Assembly (NCBI RefSeq): GCF_014851585.1
Contig: NZ_JACVAB010000001.1
Location: 1,389,669 to 1,453,668 of the forward strand
Direction of reading: 5' to 3'
Length of the DNA stretch: 64,000 nucleotides
DNA from: Agrobacterium sp. AGB01
Lineage (GTDB): Bacteria > Pseudomonadota > Alphaproteobacteria > Rhizobiales > Rhizobiaceae
Shown: piece after piece, positions 9,595 to 19,400 of the stretch
Position numbering within the stretch: position 1 is the first letter of the stretch
Layout: every line of letters starts with the position of its first letter
Notes under the pieces: generated by a model
Told to the model about the DNA's origin: nothing
What the model saw: only the letters and a program-made list of their open reading frames with translations
The model's database searches: none
Made by a program: the position numbers and the translations under genes

Positions 9595-10338
9595 ATGGGA
9601 AAACTGACTGGAGAAATTGCCATCGTTGCAGGCGCTGGCAGAGGAATAGGTCGAGCGACGGCAGAGCTATTCGCCGCTGAGGGCGCAAAAGTGGCTGTGC
9701 TGTCGCTTACGCCTGCAAATGTAAATGCGGTGGTCGACAGCATTCAAGCCAAGGGTGGCACGGCGCTCGGCGTGACGTGCGACTTGAGTGACGGCAACCA
9801 GATTACCGAAGCCGTCGCCAAAGTCGTGCAGACATTTGGCGGCATCGACATTCTCGTGAATGTGGCCTTCGACCCATCTGCGGTTCACTCGCCGATTCTC
9901 GATTTGCCAGTCGACCAGTTGCAACGCAATTTCGATATGGGACCGATAGCGTATCTGCGGACCATGCAGGCCTGTCACCCACATCTGAAACGATCGGGTG
10001 AGGGATGTGTGATAAATTTCGCATCGCTGGCTGGTGTTTTGGGCATGTCGCCTTACGGACCGTATAACATGGCCAAAGAGGCCGTTCGTGCACTCACCAG
10101 GTCTGCGGCGCGCGAGTGGGGACCGGACAATATTACGGTCAACAACCTTCTTCCTGTCGCCGACACCTGGGGTGCTGCACAGAATGCTCCAGCGCCAACC
10201 AATGCACTTGGTCGTCACGGCTCGCCGGAAAACGACATCGCGCCCGTTGCGTTGTTCCTTGCCAGCAGCGATTCGAGATTTATTACCGGTTCAAGTCTGA
10301 CGCCGGATGGCGGGCAAATCATCGATAGCGCAAGATAA
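9595..10338 (+). CDS. Short-chain dehydrogenase/reductase
   Basis: A 247-residue classical SDR. Its cofactor motif is GAGRGIG (13-19). The catalytic Ser144 lies in NFASLAG, and Tyr157 and Lys161 in the YNMAK arrangement. The C-terminus GSSLTPDGGQ is usual for the fold. The structural motif NNAG is replaced by NVAF (89-92), which is unusual, although the catalytic triad is intact. The substrate is unknown. The ATG at 9595 follows aaagga. The pairing with a DoxX-like protein and an HxlR regulator suggests a redox or carbonyl stress response, which is inference. Confidence 0.88.
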   Translation: MGKLTGEIAIVAGAGRGIGRATAELFAAEGAKVAVLSLTPANVNAVVDSIQAKGGTALGVTCDLSDGNQITEAVAKVVQTFGGIDILVNVAFDPSAVHSPILDLPVDQLQRNFDMGPIAYLRTMQACHPHLKRSGEGCVINFASLAGVLGMSPYGPYNMAKEAVRALTRSAAREWGPDNITVNNLLPVADTWGAAQNAPAPTNALGRHGSPENDIAPVALFLASSDSRFITGSSLTPDGGQIIDSAR

Positions 10339-10348
10339 AACATCTACG

Positions 10349-10379
10349 TTGGCGTGCTGTATCGACAGCACGCCAATTT
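10349..10379. terminator. Bidirectional terminator between the SDR and epimerase genes
   Basis: A perfect 12-base stem, TTGGCGTGCTGT / ACAGCACGCCAA, with loop atcg. It lies exactly between the convergent stops at 10338 and 10383. Confidence 0.75.
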
Positions 10380-10382
10380 CTA

Positions 10383-11366
10383 TCAGCCCCACAGCGACCG
10401 TTCTGGCGGATGCACCAGCGAACCGTCATAGGTCAGTGCCGGTTCGCGATCTCTGGCCAGCAACAATGGACCGTCGAGATCGGCATATTCGGTACCCTGT
10501 GCCAACAGCACAGCAGGCGCCATGGCCAGTGACGTTCCAACCATGCAGCCGACCATGATGGTGTAACCCAACCGGATGGCTGCCTGCTTCATCACAAGCG
10601 CTTCCGTCAAGCCGCCGGTCTTGTCCAGCTTGATGTTGATGGCGTCATAGCGGTTGCGCAGGGTTTCGAGATCGGCGGTTGAGTGAACGCTTTCATCGGC
10701 GCAGATCTGCACCTGCCGGTGGATGCGTGCCAGGATTTCGTCCTTGCCAGCGGGCAGGGGTTGTTCGATCAGCGACACATTGAGCGCGGCTGCAACGGCA
10801 AGATGGTGCTCGATATTGTCGTCGGTCCAGCCTTCATTGGCATCGACAATGATCCGACTGTCTGGGGCGGCCTTTCGCACGGCCCGCATGCGGCTTTCGT
10901 CGTCATCGGTGCCAAGCTTGATCTTGAGCAGTGGGCGGTGTGCATTGGCAGCCGAGTTGCGCGCCATGGTCTCGGCATCACCAAGCGAAATCGTATAGGC
11001 GGTGACCAGTGGCACGGCCGGTTCATGCAGGATCTGTGAGGCAACACTCAGACCAGAGCGTTTTGCCTCATAGTCCCAGAGCGCGCAATCGACGGCGTTA
11101 CGGGCGGCACCCGGCTTCATCACATGTTGCAGCTCCAGCCGATCCAGCCCTTGAGAGACGGCGTCTGCCATCTTCTCGATATCGGCAATCACGCCCTCTA
11201 TGCTTTCGCCGTAGCGCTTATAGGGCACACATTCGCCAACGCCGGAAAAGGCGCCGTCGCCAATGGTGCATGTCACGACGTCCGCTTCGGTTTTGCTACC
11301 GCGTGAAATCGTGAAGCTGCCGGCTATTGGAAAGGATTCTGCTATCACCTGAAGTTGCGCGGACAT
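10383..11366 (-). CDS. Dipeptide epimerase (enolase superfamily)
   Basis: A 327-residue enolase-superfamily member resembling L-Ala-D/L-Glu epimerases, which help recycle murein peptides. Visible residues are the KIK pair (K148, K150), the metal ligands D175 (in DANEGW), E201 (IEQPL) and D224 (ADES), and the opposing lysine K246 in INIKLDKTGG. This K-x-K / D-E-D / K set fits a 1,1-proton-transfer epimerase. The exact dipeptide specificity cannot be assigned. It is divergent from the Mla operon with 141 bases between. Confidence 0.85.
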   Translation of the reverse strand: MSAQLQVIAESFPIAGSFTISRGSKTEADVVTCTIGDGAFSGVGECVPYKRYGESIEGVIADIEKMADAVSQGLDRLELQHVMKPGAARNAVDCALWDYEAKRSGLSVASQILHEPAVPLVTAYTISLGDAETMARNSAANAHRPLLKIKLGTDDDESRMRAVRKAAPDSRIIVDANEGWTDDNIEHHLAVAAALNVSLIEQPLPAGKDEILARIHRQVQICADESVHSTADLETLRNRYDAINIKLDKTGGLTEALVMKQAAIRLGYTIMVGCMVGTSLAMAPAVLLAQGTEYADLDGPLLLARDREPALTYDGSLVHPPERSLWG

Positions 11367-11507
11367 AAGTTACACTTCGATATTGTGCGGAAATCGTGCG
11401 TAAAATCAAAAAACTCGCGAAATCCGGCCTGTTGCGATGGCTTGTCATCTTGTGAAAAGATATGAATCGATAGATTCGATGGCAAAGCTGCACGCGTATA
11501 GGAAAAG

Positions 11508-12671
11508 ATGCAAGCTCGCGATAACAACACGGACGCCCATCAGGCGAGCATTGCTTCGGATGAAAGTTCCGCAGGCGGGCCTGTGCGTTTTTCGCTGAGC
11601 GGCGATTGGCGCAACGACACGATCACTGGCGTTCTCAAAGAAATTTCCCGGCCCGGCCAAAACAAACAGTCCGGCAGTGTCGAGATCGACCTGTCTGGTA
11701 TTGGCCGTGTCGATACTGCAGGCGCCTGGATCATTCAGAAGTTTCGCAATGAACTGAACGCCAACGGCGCCGAGGTCAGCTTTACCGGTGGCAACACCCG
11801 CGTTGAGGAGCTGGTCGAAGCCTTGCCGAGCGAGGCGGGTCCGCCACCCGATGCCGCGCCGCGCAAACGTCTTGTTCAACGCGTTTTTGAGCCTGTTGGC
11901 CGCAATGTTGTACAGGCGGGCGGCGATTTTCTGGCTGGCATGTATATTCTCGGCTCGGCCGTGCGTGGTGCGCAGATGAAGCTCGGGCGGGGGACTGGTG
12001 TGTCTCCAGCCGCCATCATCAACCAGATTGACCATATGGGCGTGCGCGCCGTGCCAATCATCGTACTGATGTCGTTTCTGATTGGTGCGATCATTGCGCA
12101 GCAGGGCGCGTTCCAGCTTCGTTATTTTGGCGCGGAAGTGTTCGTGGTCGATCTCGTCGGCATTCTGCAGCTGCGCGAAATCGGTGTACTGTTGACCGCC
12201 ATCATGATTGCCGGCCGCTCCGGTAGTGCGATCACCGCCGAAATCGGCTCGATGAAAATGCGTGAAGAAATCGACGCGCTGAAGGTCATCGGTCTCAACC
12301 CGGTTGGCGTGCTGGTTTTCCCGCGCCTTGTTGCGCTGACGATTGCCCTGCCGCTTTTGACCATTCTTGCCAACTTTGCCGCGCTGTTTGGCGCAGCCGT
12401 CGTGGCATTGATCTATTCCGGCATCACGTTTGAAGTTTTCCTGTCGCGTCTGCACGCGGCTGTTGAAATGTCGACCATCGCGTCTGGCATGATCAAGGCG
12501 CCGTTCATGGCGCTGATCATCGGTATTGTCGCCGCAGTCGAAGGCATGAAGGTGGGGGGCAGCGCGGAATCGCTTGGCCAGCACGTCACGTCTTCGGTTG
12601 TTAAATCCATCTTCGTCGTCATCCTCGTAGACGGGCTTTTTGCCATCTTCTACGCGGCGATCGATTTTTAA
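11508..12671 (+). CDS. mlaE: MlaE-family lipid ABC permease with N-terminal STAS domain
   Basis: The inner-membrane permease of an Mla-type phospholipid transporter, 387 residues. Residues about 25-112 form a STAS-like domain (FSLSGDWRNDTITG, VEIDLSGIGRVDTAGAW). This is followed by the MlaE permease with about five to six membrane spans, ELREIGVLLTAIM-type motifs and the conserved GSMKMREEIDALKVIG loop. In E. coli the STAS protein MlaB is a separate subunit; here it is part of the permease. First gene of an operon with mlaF, mlaD and a lipoprotein gene. Confidence 0.92.
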   Translation: MQARDNNTDAHQASIASDESSAGGPVRFSLSGDWRNDTITGVLKEISRPGQNKQSGSVEIDLSGIGRVDTAGAWIIQKFRNELNANGAEVSFTGGNTRVEELVEALPSEAGPPPDAAPRKRLVQRVFEPVGRNVVQAGGDFLAGMYILGSAVRGAQMKLGRGTGVSPAAIINQIDHMGVRAVPIIVLMSFLIGAIIAQQGAFQLRYFGAEVFVVDLVGILQLREIGVLLTAIMIAGRSGSAITAEIGSMKMREEIDALKVIGLNPVGVLVFPRLVALTIALPLLTILANFAALFGAAVVALIYSGITFEVFLSRLHAAVEMSTIASGMIKAPFMALIIGIVAAVEGMKVGGSAESLGQHVTSSVVKSIFVVILVDGLFAIFYAAIDF

Positions 12672-12681
12672 GGAGATGGCC

Positions 12682-13530
12682 GTGGCAGACAACACCGACG
12701 TCAAGAAAATCGACATCCAGAAAAACGACAGCAAAAAACAGGACCGGGAAGTCGTTCTCTCCGTGGAGGGACTGACGGTTGGTTTTGGCGATAAGCTGAT
12801 CCTCGATAATCTCGACCTCGATGTCTACAGAGGCGAAATTCTCGGTTTCGTCGGGGCATCCGGTGCCGGCAAGTCGGTGCTGATGCGCACCGTGCTGCGG
12901 CTTTTGCCGCGCCGTTCCGGCAGCATCAAGATTTTGGGCACCGATTACGACACGGCTAATGAAGAAGAGCGCATGGCGCTCGACACACGACTTGGAGTGC
13001 TGTTCCAGCAGGGCGCGCTGTTTTCCGGCCTGACGGTCAAGGAAAACATCCAGCTGCCGATGCGCGAATATCTCGATCTGCCAAAGTCGCTGATGGATGA
13101 GCTCGCACGCCTGAAGATCGATATGGTCGGTCTGAAGCCAGATGCCGCTGATAAATATCCGTCTGAATTGTCCGGAGGCATGATCAAACGTGCGGCTCTT
13201 GCTCGGGCACTGGCGCTTGATCCTGATCTGGTGTTTCTGGACGAACCGACCTCGGGTCTTGATCCGATCGGTGCTGCAGAATTCGATAACCTTATTGCAA
13301 AACTGCGTGATACGTTGGGTTTGACCGTTTACATGGTGACCCACGACCTCGACAGTCTGTTTTCCGTCTGTGACCGCATTGCCGTTCTCGGCAACAAGAA
13401 GGTCTTGGTTGAAGGTACACTTGAGGATATGTTCGCCTGCGACGATCCTTGGGTTCAATCATACTTCAAGGGCAAGAGAGCCAGAGCGGTTGTGTCTCCG
13501 AATAACGTGCATGAAAATTCGATGGAGTAA
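12682..13530 (+). CDS. mlaF: MlaF-type ABC transporter ATPase
   Basis: The ATPase subunit of the Mla lipid transporter, 282 residues. It has the Walker A GASGAGKS (58-65), signature LSGGM (163-167) and Walker B LVFLDEP (183-189), and the MlaF-like LGVLFQQGALFSGLTV Q-loop region. I chose the GTG at 12682 because aaggag (12670-12675) sits six bases before it; the ATG at 12676 would touch the ribosome-binding site. The ten-base gap to mlaE and eight-base gap to mlaD indicate one operon. Confidence 0.92.
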   Translation: MADNTDVKKIDIQKNDSKKQDREVVLSVEGLTVGFGDKLILDNLDLDVYRGEILGFVGASGAGKSVLMRTVLRLLPRRSGSIKILGTDYDTANEEERMALDTRLGVLFQQGALFSGLTVKENIQLPMREYLDLPKSLMDELARLKIDMVGLKPDAADKYPSELSGGMIKRAALARALALDPDLVFLDEPTSGLDPIGAAEFDNLIAKLRDTLGLTVYMVTHDLDSLFSVCDRIAVLGNKKVLVEGTLEDMFACDDPWVQSYFKGKRARAVVSPNNVHENSME

Positions 13531-13538
13531 CAAAAGCT

Positions 13539-14909
13539 ATGGAAACCAAGGCAAATTACACCATCGTCGGTATTTTCACGCTGATCGTTGTCGCGGCAGC
13601 CTTCGGCTTTGTCTACTGGATGGCCGAGTTTGGACGCGGCGGCCCGATGGCGCAGCTTATCGTGCGCATTCCCGGCTCCGCCAACGGTCTGTCGGTCGGC
13701 TCTCCTGTGCGCTTTAACGGTATTCCCGTCGGTACGGTGCGTGGTCTGTCGATCGATTCCGACGACCCGCAATATTCCATCGCTTTCACTGAAATTCAGG
13801 CACAGGCACCGGTGTTCACCAGCACCCGCGCTGTTCTGGAAATTCAGGGCCTGACGGGCGCTGCCTATATCGAACTGTCCGGCGGTCGCAAAACCGACGA
13901 ACGTATCTTGCAAAAAGCGTTTGAAACCGGACTTCCGGCCGAGCTGACTGCCGATCTGTCAAGCGTGACCAACCTTCTGGCAACTGCCGACAAGATATTG
14001 ACACGCGCCGACAATGCGATCGGCGAATTGCAGGGGTTCGTACAGGACGCGAGGGGTCCGTTGACCCAGACGGTGCGCAATGCCGAGAAATTTTCCACTG
14101 CGCTGGCTGATAACTCCGATGGTATCGACAAATTCCTGGAAAGCATGAGCTCGCTGTCGGTCACCGTAAAGTCGGTGTCGGGACGTCTGGAAAGCACGCT
14201 TGCCGCCGTGGAAGATCTGGTGCGCGCCGTTGATGCCAAGAAGGTCGATACAATTCTCGCCAATGCCGAAAAGGTCAGCGGCGATGTCGCCAGAGCTTCA
14301 GGCAACGTCGATGATCTCATGGCGAGTGTGAAACGTACCGCCGAAAGCTTTGAAAAAACCGGAGATGACGCGCAGGTCGTGTTGAAACGGGCAGACACGC
14401 TACTGGCTGCGGTGGATCCGGCCAAGGTTGGCACCGCGGTTGATGATATTTCTGTGGCGACCAAGGATGCACGCAGCGCGATTGCCTCCTTCAAGGGTGT
14501 GGCTGACGATGTGGACAAGCGCCGTGACCAGATTGATCGGACCATTGCCGATTTCCAGGAAATGGCCGGCAAGCTGAATGCTGCCTCCAACCGCGTTGAC
14601 GGAATTCTTATAAAAGTCGACAACTTGCTTGGAACCGATGACGCCAATTCGCTGTTTGTGAAGGCGCGTGAAACTCTGGCATCGTTCAAAGCCGTGGCGG
14701 ATAACCTGAATGCGCGTGTTGGTCCTATCGCCGATAATCTGGCACGGTTTTCCGGCGCAGGGCTGCGGGACGTCCAAGCGCTCATTGGAGACACCCGTCG
14801 GACGGTCGATCAGTTGAATAATACGATTATGAACTTCGACCGTAATCCGCAAAGGTTGATTTTTGGCGGTGAAACCGTCAAGCAGTATGATGGAAGAACA
14901 CGGCGTTGA
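13539..14909 (+). CDS. mlaD: MlaD-family (MCE) substrate-binding protein
   Basis: A 456-residue protein with an N-terminal membrane anchor (residues 9-30), the MCE domain at about 38-120 (IPGSANGLSVGSPVRFNGIPVGTV), and a long, mainly helical C-terminal part with repeated Asp/Ala/Lys heptad-like segments. MCE proteins form hexameric rings in the periplasm that pass phospholipids between the membranes. The length is more than double that of E. coli MlaD (about 180 residues), as in other alphaproteobacterial operons, so the helical tail could form a longer tunnel or needle. Confidence 0.9.
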   Translation: METKANYTIVGIFTLIVVAAAFGFVYWMAEFGRGGPMAQLIVRIPGSANGLSVGSPVRFNGIPVGTVRGLSIDSDDPQYSIAFTEIQAQAPVFTSTRAVLEIQGLTGAAYIELSGGRKTDERILQKAFETGLPAELTADLSSVTNLLATADKILTRADNAIGELQGFVQDARGPLTQTVRNAEKFSTALADNSDGIDKFLESMSSLSVTVKSVSGRLESTLAAVEDLVRAVDAKKVDTILANAEKVSGDVARASGNVDDLMASVKRTAESFEKTGDDAQVVLKRADTLLAAVDPAKVGTAVDDISVATKDARSAIASFKGVADDVDKRRDQIDRTIADFQEMAGKLNAASNRVDGILIKVDNLLGTDDANSLFVKARETLASFKAVADNLNARVGPIADNLARFSGAGLRDVQALIGDTRRTVDQLNNTIMNFDRNPQRLIFGGETVKQYDGRTRR

Positions 14910-14948
14910 TAATGATTCCGTACAAGGTGGCAAAGGGGTAATGTGAAT

Positions 14949-15557
14949 ATGGCTGTTGCAATACGCCCTGCGACTATCCGTGCGGTACTGGCATTTCCCT
15001 TTGTTCTTATGTCGTTGAGTGCTTGCGGCACTGCCGCCAAGAACGATACATTCGATCTTTCCGCGTCATCTTTGGCATCGACCGAAGGCCGTTCGCTAAA
15101 GAACCGCCAGATTCTGGTGCCGGAACCAACCGCGCTGAAAACGCTCGACAGCGAGAATATCGTTGTTCGCCTGTCCTCATCTGAGGTTCAGTATCTGGCA
15201 AGCTCGCAGTGGAGCGATCGCCTGCCGAAGCTGGTGCAGTCCAAGCTGGTGGAAGCCTTTGAAAACACCGGCAAGCTGGGTGGCGTTGGCCGTCCGGGGC
15301 AGGGCCTGGCCATCGACTATCAGGTCGTGACCGATATCCGTTCGTTTGAAATCGATACCAAGGGCGGCAATGTCGCGGTGGTGGAAATTTCGGTCAAGAT
15401 CCTCAATGACCGTAACGGCACCATCAAGGCGCAGGAGTCGTTCAGAGCTCAAACGCGGTCGTCCGGCACGACAAATGCTGCCTTCGTGAAATCACTGGAT
15501 GGCGCATTTGCCGCCGTATCGCGCCAGATTGTTGACTGGACGCTGAAGTCTCTCTGA
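14949..15557 (+). CDS. ABC transport auxiliary lipoprotein (PqiC/DUF330-like)
   Basis: A 202-residue predicted lipoprotein. The signal peptide is followed by the lipobox LSAC near residue 27, then a domain with VVRLSSSEVQYLASSQWSDR and VVTDIRSFEI, which matches the ABC-type transport auxiliary family found beside MCE systems. It probably sits on the inner face of the outer membrane as a partner of MlaD. GTG at 14943 is an alternative start with the same aaagggg site. Last gene of the Mla operon. Confidence 0.82.
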   Translation: MAVAIRPATIRAVLAFPFVLMSLSACGTAAKNDTFDLSASSLASTEGRSLKNRQILVPEPTALKTLDSENIVVRLSSSEVQYLASSQWSDRLPKLVQSKLVEAFENTGKLGGVGRPGQGLAIDYQVVTDIRSFEIDTKGGNVAVVEISVKILNDRNGTIKAQESFRAQTRSSGTTNAAFVKSLDGAFAAVSRQIVDWTLKSL

Positions 15558-15583
15558 TAAAACGATCAGACTCTGTCTCTCGT

Positions 15584-15955
15584 TTAAGAGCGGCAGAGCT
15601 TGAGAATGAAGTTTTCAGCTTCCATGACAGAGCTTGTCACCTGCGCAAACAGATTGCTGTCAGCAGGATTGCTTTCCAGATCTCTCGCCGCTGCCGATAC
15701 ACGAAATGCACCGACCGCATCCGCAGAACCTTTCAGGCGATGGGCCAGTGCGACGATCTTGGCATGATCGGCGTCAGCCAGTTCATGCAGGATGACACGC
15801 GTGTTGCGGGCAAAAAGCTGGAGGATTTCGATTTCGAGATCTTTGTCACCCATGGTCTGTTTTGCCAGGTGGGCGAGGTCGACGGGTTTGGAATTGGCTG
15901 CAAAACTGGATGAAAAATTATCCGGCATACTAAATGCCATACTTGCCGCTGCCAT
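15584..15955 (-). CDS. Orphan Hpt (histidine phosphotransfer) domain protein
   Basis: A 123-residue single-domain Hpt protein with the phosphorylatable histidine in IVALAHRLKGSADAVGA. It is a four-helix phosphorelay intermediate that moves phosphate between response regulator receivers. No kinase or receiver gene is adjacent; the nearest in the window is cckA at 32827. The ATG at 15955 has gggaa seven bases upstream. Its divergent neighbour is the giant polar-growth gene gpr. Its upstream and downstream partners cannot be deduced from sequence. Confidence 0.85.
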   Translation of the reverse strand: MAAASMAFSMPDNFSSSFAANSKPVDLAHLAKQTMGDKDLEIEILQLFARNTRVILHELADADHAKIVALAHRLKGSADAVGAFRVSAAARDLESNPADSNLFAQVTSSVMEAENFILKLCRS

Positions 15956-16423
15956 GATGGATTTCCCATTTTGTTATATTCTGTGCCGGATTTACGCACA
16001 TGACAGTGTGGTATCTTCCTAAAATGCGGCACAAAGCGGGCTGATTTTTTTAGATATGGTTAATTTATGTTAAATCGATATGAAACAAGAGCTTGCTGAT
16101 TAAGATGTGATTTAAAAACTGTTAACAAGGGCGCTCATTCCCAGGTGAGGGCAAATGCGTTAATTGTTTCAAGGGCGTAAATGTGCCACTACGATACTGC
16201 TATGGTGCGTGCGCTCAGGCCGGAACTTTATGAAATGACACAATGATGTTATTTTCGTTCCGTGAATGAGGGGTGCGCCATAGGGGGTGCATAGTAATGA
16301 GCGGGACATGTTCTACCGTGTAAGGGTAGGGTTTCCTGTAGGCATGATGCCTCGGACGGTCTTAGGCGGCTGACTGATCGAGGTTATATCTGGCCGGGCG
16401 TATTAGTAACGAGGCGTAACCGC
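15956..16423. promoter_or_regulatory. 468-base divergent regulatory region between hpt and gpr
   Basis: This is an AT-rich region without a convincing ORF. Five TTAA tetramers cluster at 16060, 16070, 16100, 16112 and 16122. Their spacings (6, 8 and 6 bases) are near, but not equal to, the TTAA-N7-TTAA pattern of CtrA. gagg at 16409 precedes the gpr ATG. No -35/-10 pair is clear enough to name. Confidence 0.4.
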
Positions 16424-19400
16424 ATGGCGAATAACAAGTTCAGTGACTCGATCGACGAGACTGCTTTTCAGGCGCTGGAGGATGCCCTCCAGAGTGGCAA
16501 ATCTGAAGCAGATGCACAGCCTCGGAGACGATCGACGCCAAAGTCCTCGGAGGCTAAAGTGCCCGACACGTCCAGAAAGCCGGTAGCAGACCCTGCGCCG
16601 CGTACTGCCGCTGAACAGAACAGAGCATCGGGGCTTGAGGCCGCCAATGACGGTTCCAAGCGCAATCCGGTTGCTCTTTTGAAGTCGCTGGAAAGCACAT
16701 CCATTACATCTGCCATCCGCAACGCCACAATCGTCTCGATTGTCTGGGCGCTGTGCGGCCTGGCACTCGGTCAGGCCATCTACGGCAATCTGATCTGGGA
16801 AGCCGGCTCATTGGCAGAACTGTTTGCCATTCCGGGCATCATGGCCGTGTTTGTCGGCATTGTTGTTCCTGTCATTCTTTTCTACGCCTTTGCCATCATG
16901 ATGGCGCGTGCCCGCGACCTGCGTAACGCGGCCCGTTCGATGGCAGAAGTTGCTCTTCGTCTGGCAGAGCCGGAAACCGTTGCCGCTGACCGCATCATGT
17001 CGGTAGGGCAGGCGGTTCGCCGCGAAGTCTCCGCCATGAATGAGGGCATCGAGCGCACCATTGCCCGTGCGACAGAGCTGGAAACGCTCGTTCATTCCGA
17101 AGTGAATGCACTTGAGCGCAGCTATGCCGACAATGAACTGCGTGTTCGCAGCCTGGTCAGCGAGTTGTCTTCCGAGCGTGACGCCATCGTCAACCACGCC
17201 GAGCGCATCCGTGCATCGATCATCGGTGCGCAGGACGAGATCAAGGAAGAACTGTCGCTGGCTGGCGAAGAGCTGTCCATCCGTCTGGCAACAACTGGCG
17301 AAGCCTTTGCGTCGATGATCGACACCCGTTCGGCTGCTCTGCTTGAGAAGTCGCGTGTGACGACCGAAGCCATGGGCAGCCTGATTGCTGCCAAGACCGA
17401 CAATCTGCTCAAGGCGCTGCACACATCCGGCACCAGCCTTGCCAATGAATTCGACATGCGCCTGCACAACCTCACCTCGACCATGTCGGACCGCGGCGGT
17501 GTGTTGCTGGAGCAGTTTGCGACGCAGGCTTCGACACTGGATGCCGGCGCTGAAAAGCTCAATTCCGCAATTGAAGAGCGCACACGCCTTCTCAACGAAG
17601 TGCTGACATCGCGCACCAAGGAATTGTCCGATAATCTCAACCGTGGCGAAGAGGCGATTGCCGGTTCGCTGGACACCGTTCTCAACAAGTTGGGTGAGAC
17701 CCTTGACGAGCGCGGTCTGTCGTTCCGCAAGAGCTTGCAGTCCACGGCTGACGACGCAATCATGGATCTCGATCTGCGTTCGGGTCTGTTTGAAGAGCGC
17801 CTTCAGGCAACGGTTGGTCAGGTCAACTCGGCCTTTGACGAGCGCGTTGCAGAATTTGCCAGCGCGTTTGATCGTCGCGCCGGTTCGCTCGACAGCAAGC
17901 TTATGGAAAGCCTTGCCCGTATCAACGAGGCTGTTGCCGGCGGTTCCGATGCCATCGACGGTATCTTGAGCTCCAGCATTGATCGTCTCGGCTCTGCCCT
18001 GACGGACCAGTCCTTCGCTCTGGCGACGGCACTCGGCACCGGTCAGGAAATGCTCGAAAACGCTCTTGATGAGCGTAGCCGCGAACTCACCAATGCCGTT
18101 GCATCGCGCACCCAGGAAATCACCACGGCGCTTGGCGATACGCATGAACGTATCGACAGCATCATGGCAGAGCGCAGCGGTGCATTGTTCAATGCCCTGT
18201 CTGCCAGCCAGAACCGTTTTGACGAAACGCTTGCGCACCGCTCCGAAGCCATCACCAATTCGTTGTCTGGCGCTCCAGAGCGCATGGCTGAAATTCTCGA
18301 TGCCAAGGCCGCAGAAATTACCAATGCTGTTGCCGATATCGAACAGCGTCTTGCTGCTGCTCTCGAAGGTCGCTCCACAGCCATTGCCGAGACACTGGAA
18401 GAGAAGGCCAACTACATCACCAGCGCAGTTGCCGGTGTTGAAGAGCGCCTGTCCAACACGCTGGATGATGCTTCCATGGCGATTTCGCTGTCGCTGGAAA
18501 GCCGCACCTCGTTCCTCGCGGATACCGTGTCTGATGCCCAGCAGCGCATTGCCTCGACACTGGATGGTGCTTCGTCTTCGATGACCAACGCTCTGGAAAG
18601 CCGCACGGCCTACCTGACCGAAGCGGTTGCCGACGCCGAACAGCGCCTGTCGAACAAGCTGGACGACGCATCCATGTCGATGCAGCTGTCGCTGGAAAAC
18701 CGCACATCCTTCCTAGCCGACGCCGTCTCCGATGCCGAGCAGCGCCTTGCCTCGACACTGGATGGCGCCTCGACTTCGATTACCAGCGCGTTGGAAAGCC
18801 GCACGGCTCACCTTACGGATGCAGTCACGGATGTTGAACAGCGTCTGGCCAGCACGCTTGAGGGTGCATCGTCTTCGATCACCAACACGCTGGAAAGCCG
18901 CGCGGCTTACCTGACCGACGCCGTTTCGGATGTCGAACAGCGTCTGGCCAACAAGCTTGATGACGCCTCCATGTCGATAGCCATGTCGCTGGAAACCCGC
19001 ACATCGATCTTTGCAGAGACGGTATCTGACGCTGAACAGCGCATTGCCAGCACGCTGGATGGCGCGTCGTCGTCGATTTCCACGGCGCTGGATAACAAGA
19101 CGACCTACCTCGAAAACGCGGTTGCCGGTGTCGAACACCGCCTGACGTCGTCGCTCGAGCAGACGTCTTCGGCAATCCTCGGTTCTCTGGAAGAGCGCGC
19201 CGCTGTCATCTCCGGTTCGGTCATCAACGTCGAGCAGCGTCTTGCCGACACGCTCGAGGGATCTTCGGCCAATATTTCCGGCATGCTGTCCGGCAAGGTC
19301 AACGAGATCAGCAATGTTGTCACCGGCATCGAACATCGCCTGGTCAACACGCTCGACGACAAGTCGGCTGTTATTGCTGAAACACTCGGCCGTAACGCTG

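Noticed and set aside
11445..12734. A 429-codon minus-strand frame across mlaE
   Set aside because: Antisense of a firm membrane permease gene. The translation is rich in Arg, His, Asn and Asp and has no membrane segments or known motif.
16055..16130. Canonical CtrA boxes (TTAA-N7-TTAA) upstream of gpr
   Set aside because: The observed spacings are 6 and 8, so I list the cluster only as a weak finding and do not annotate CtrA sites.
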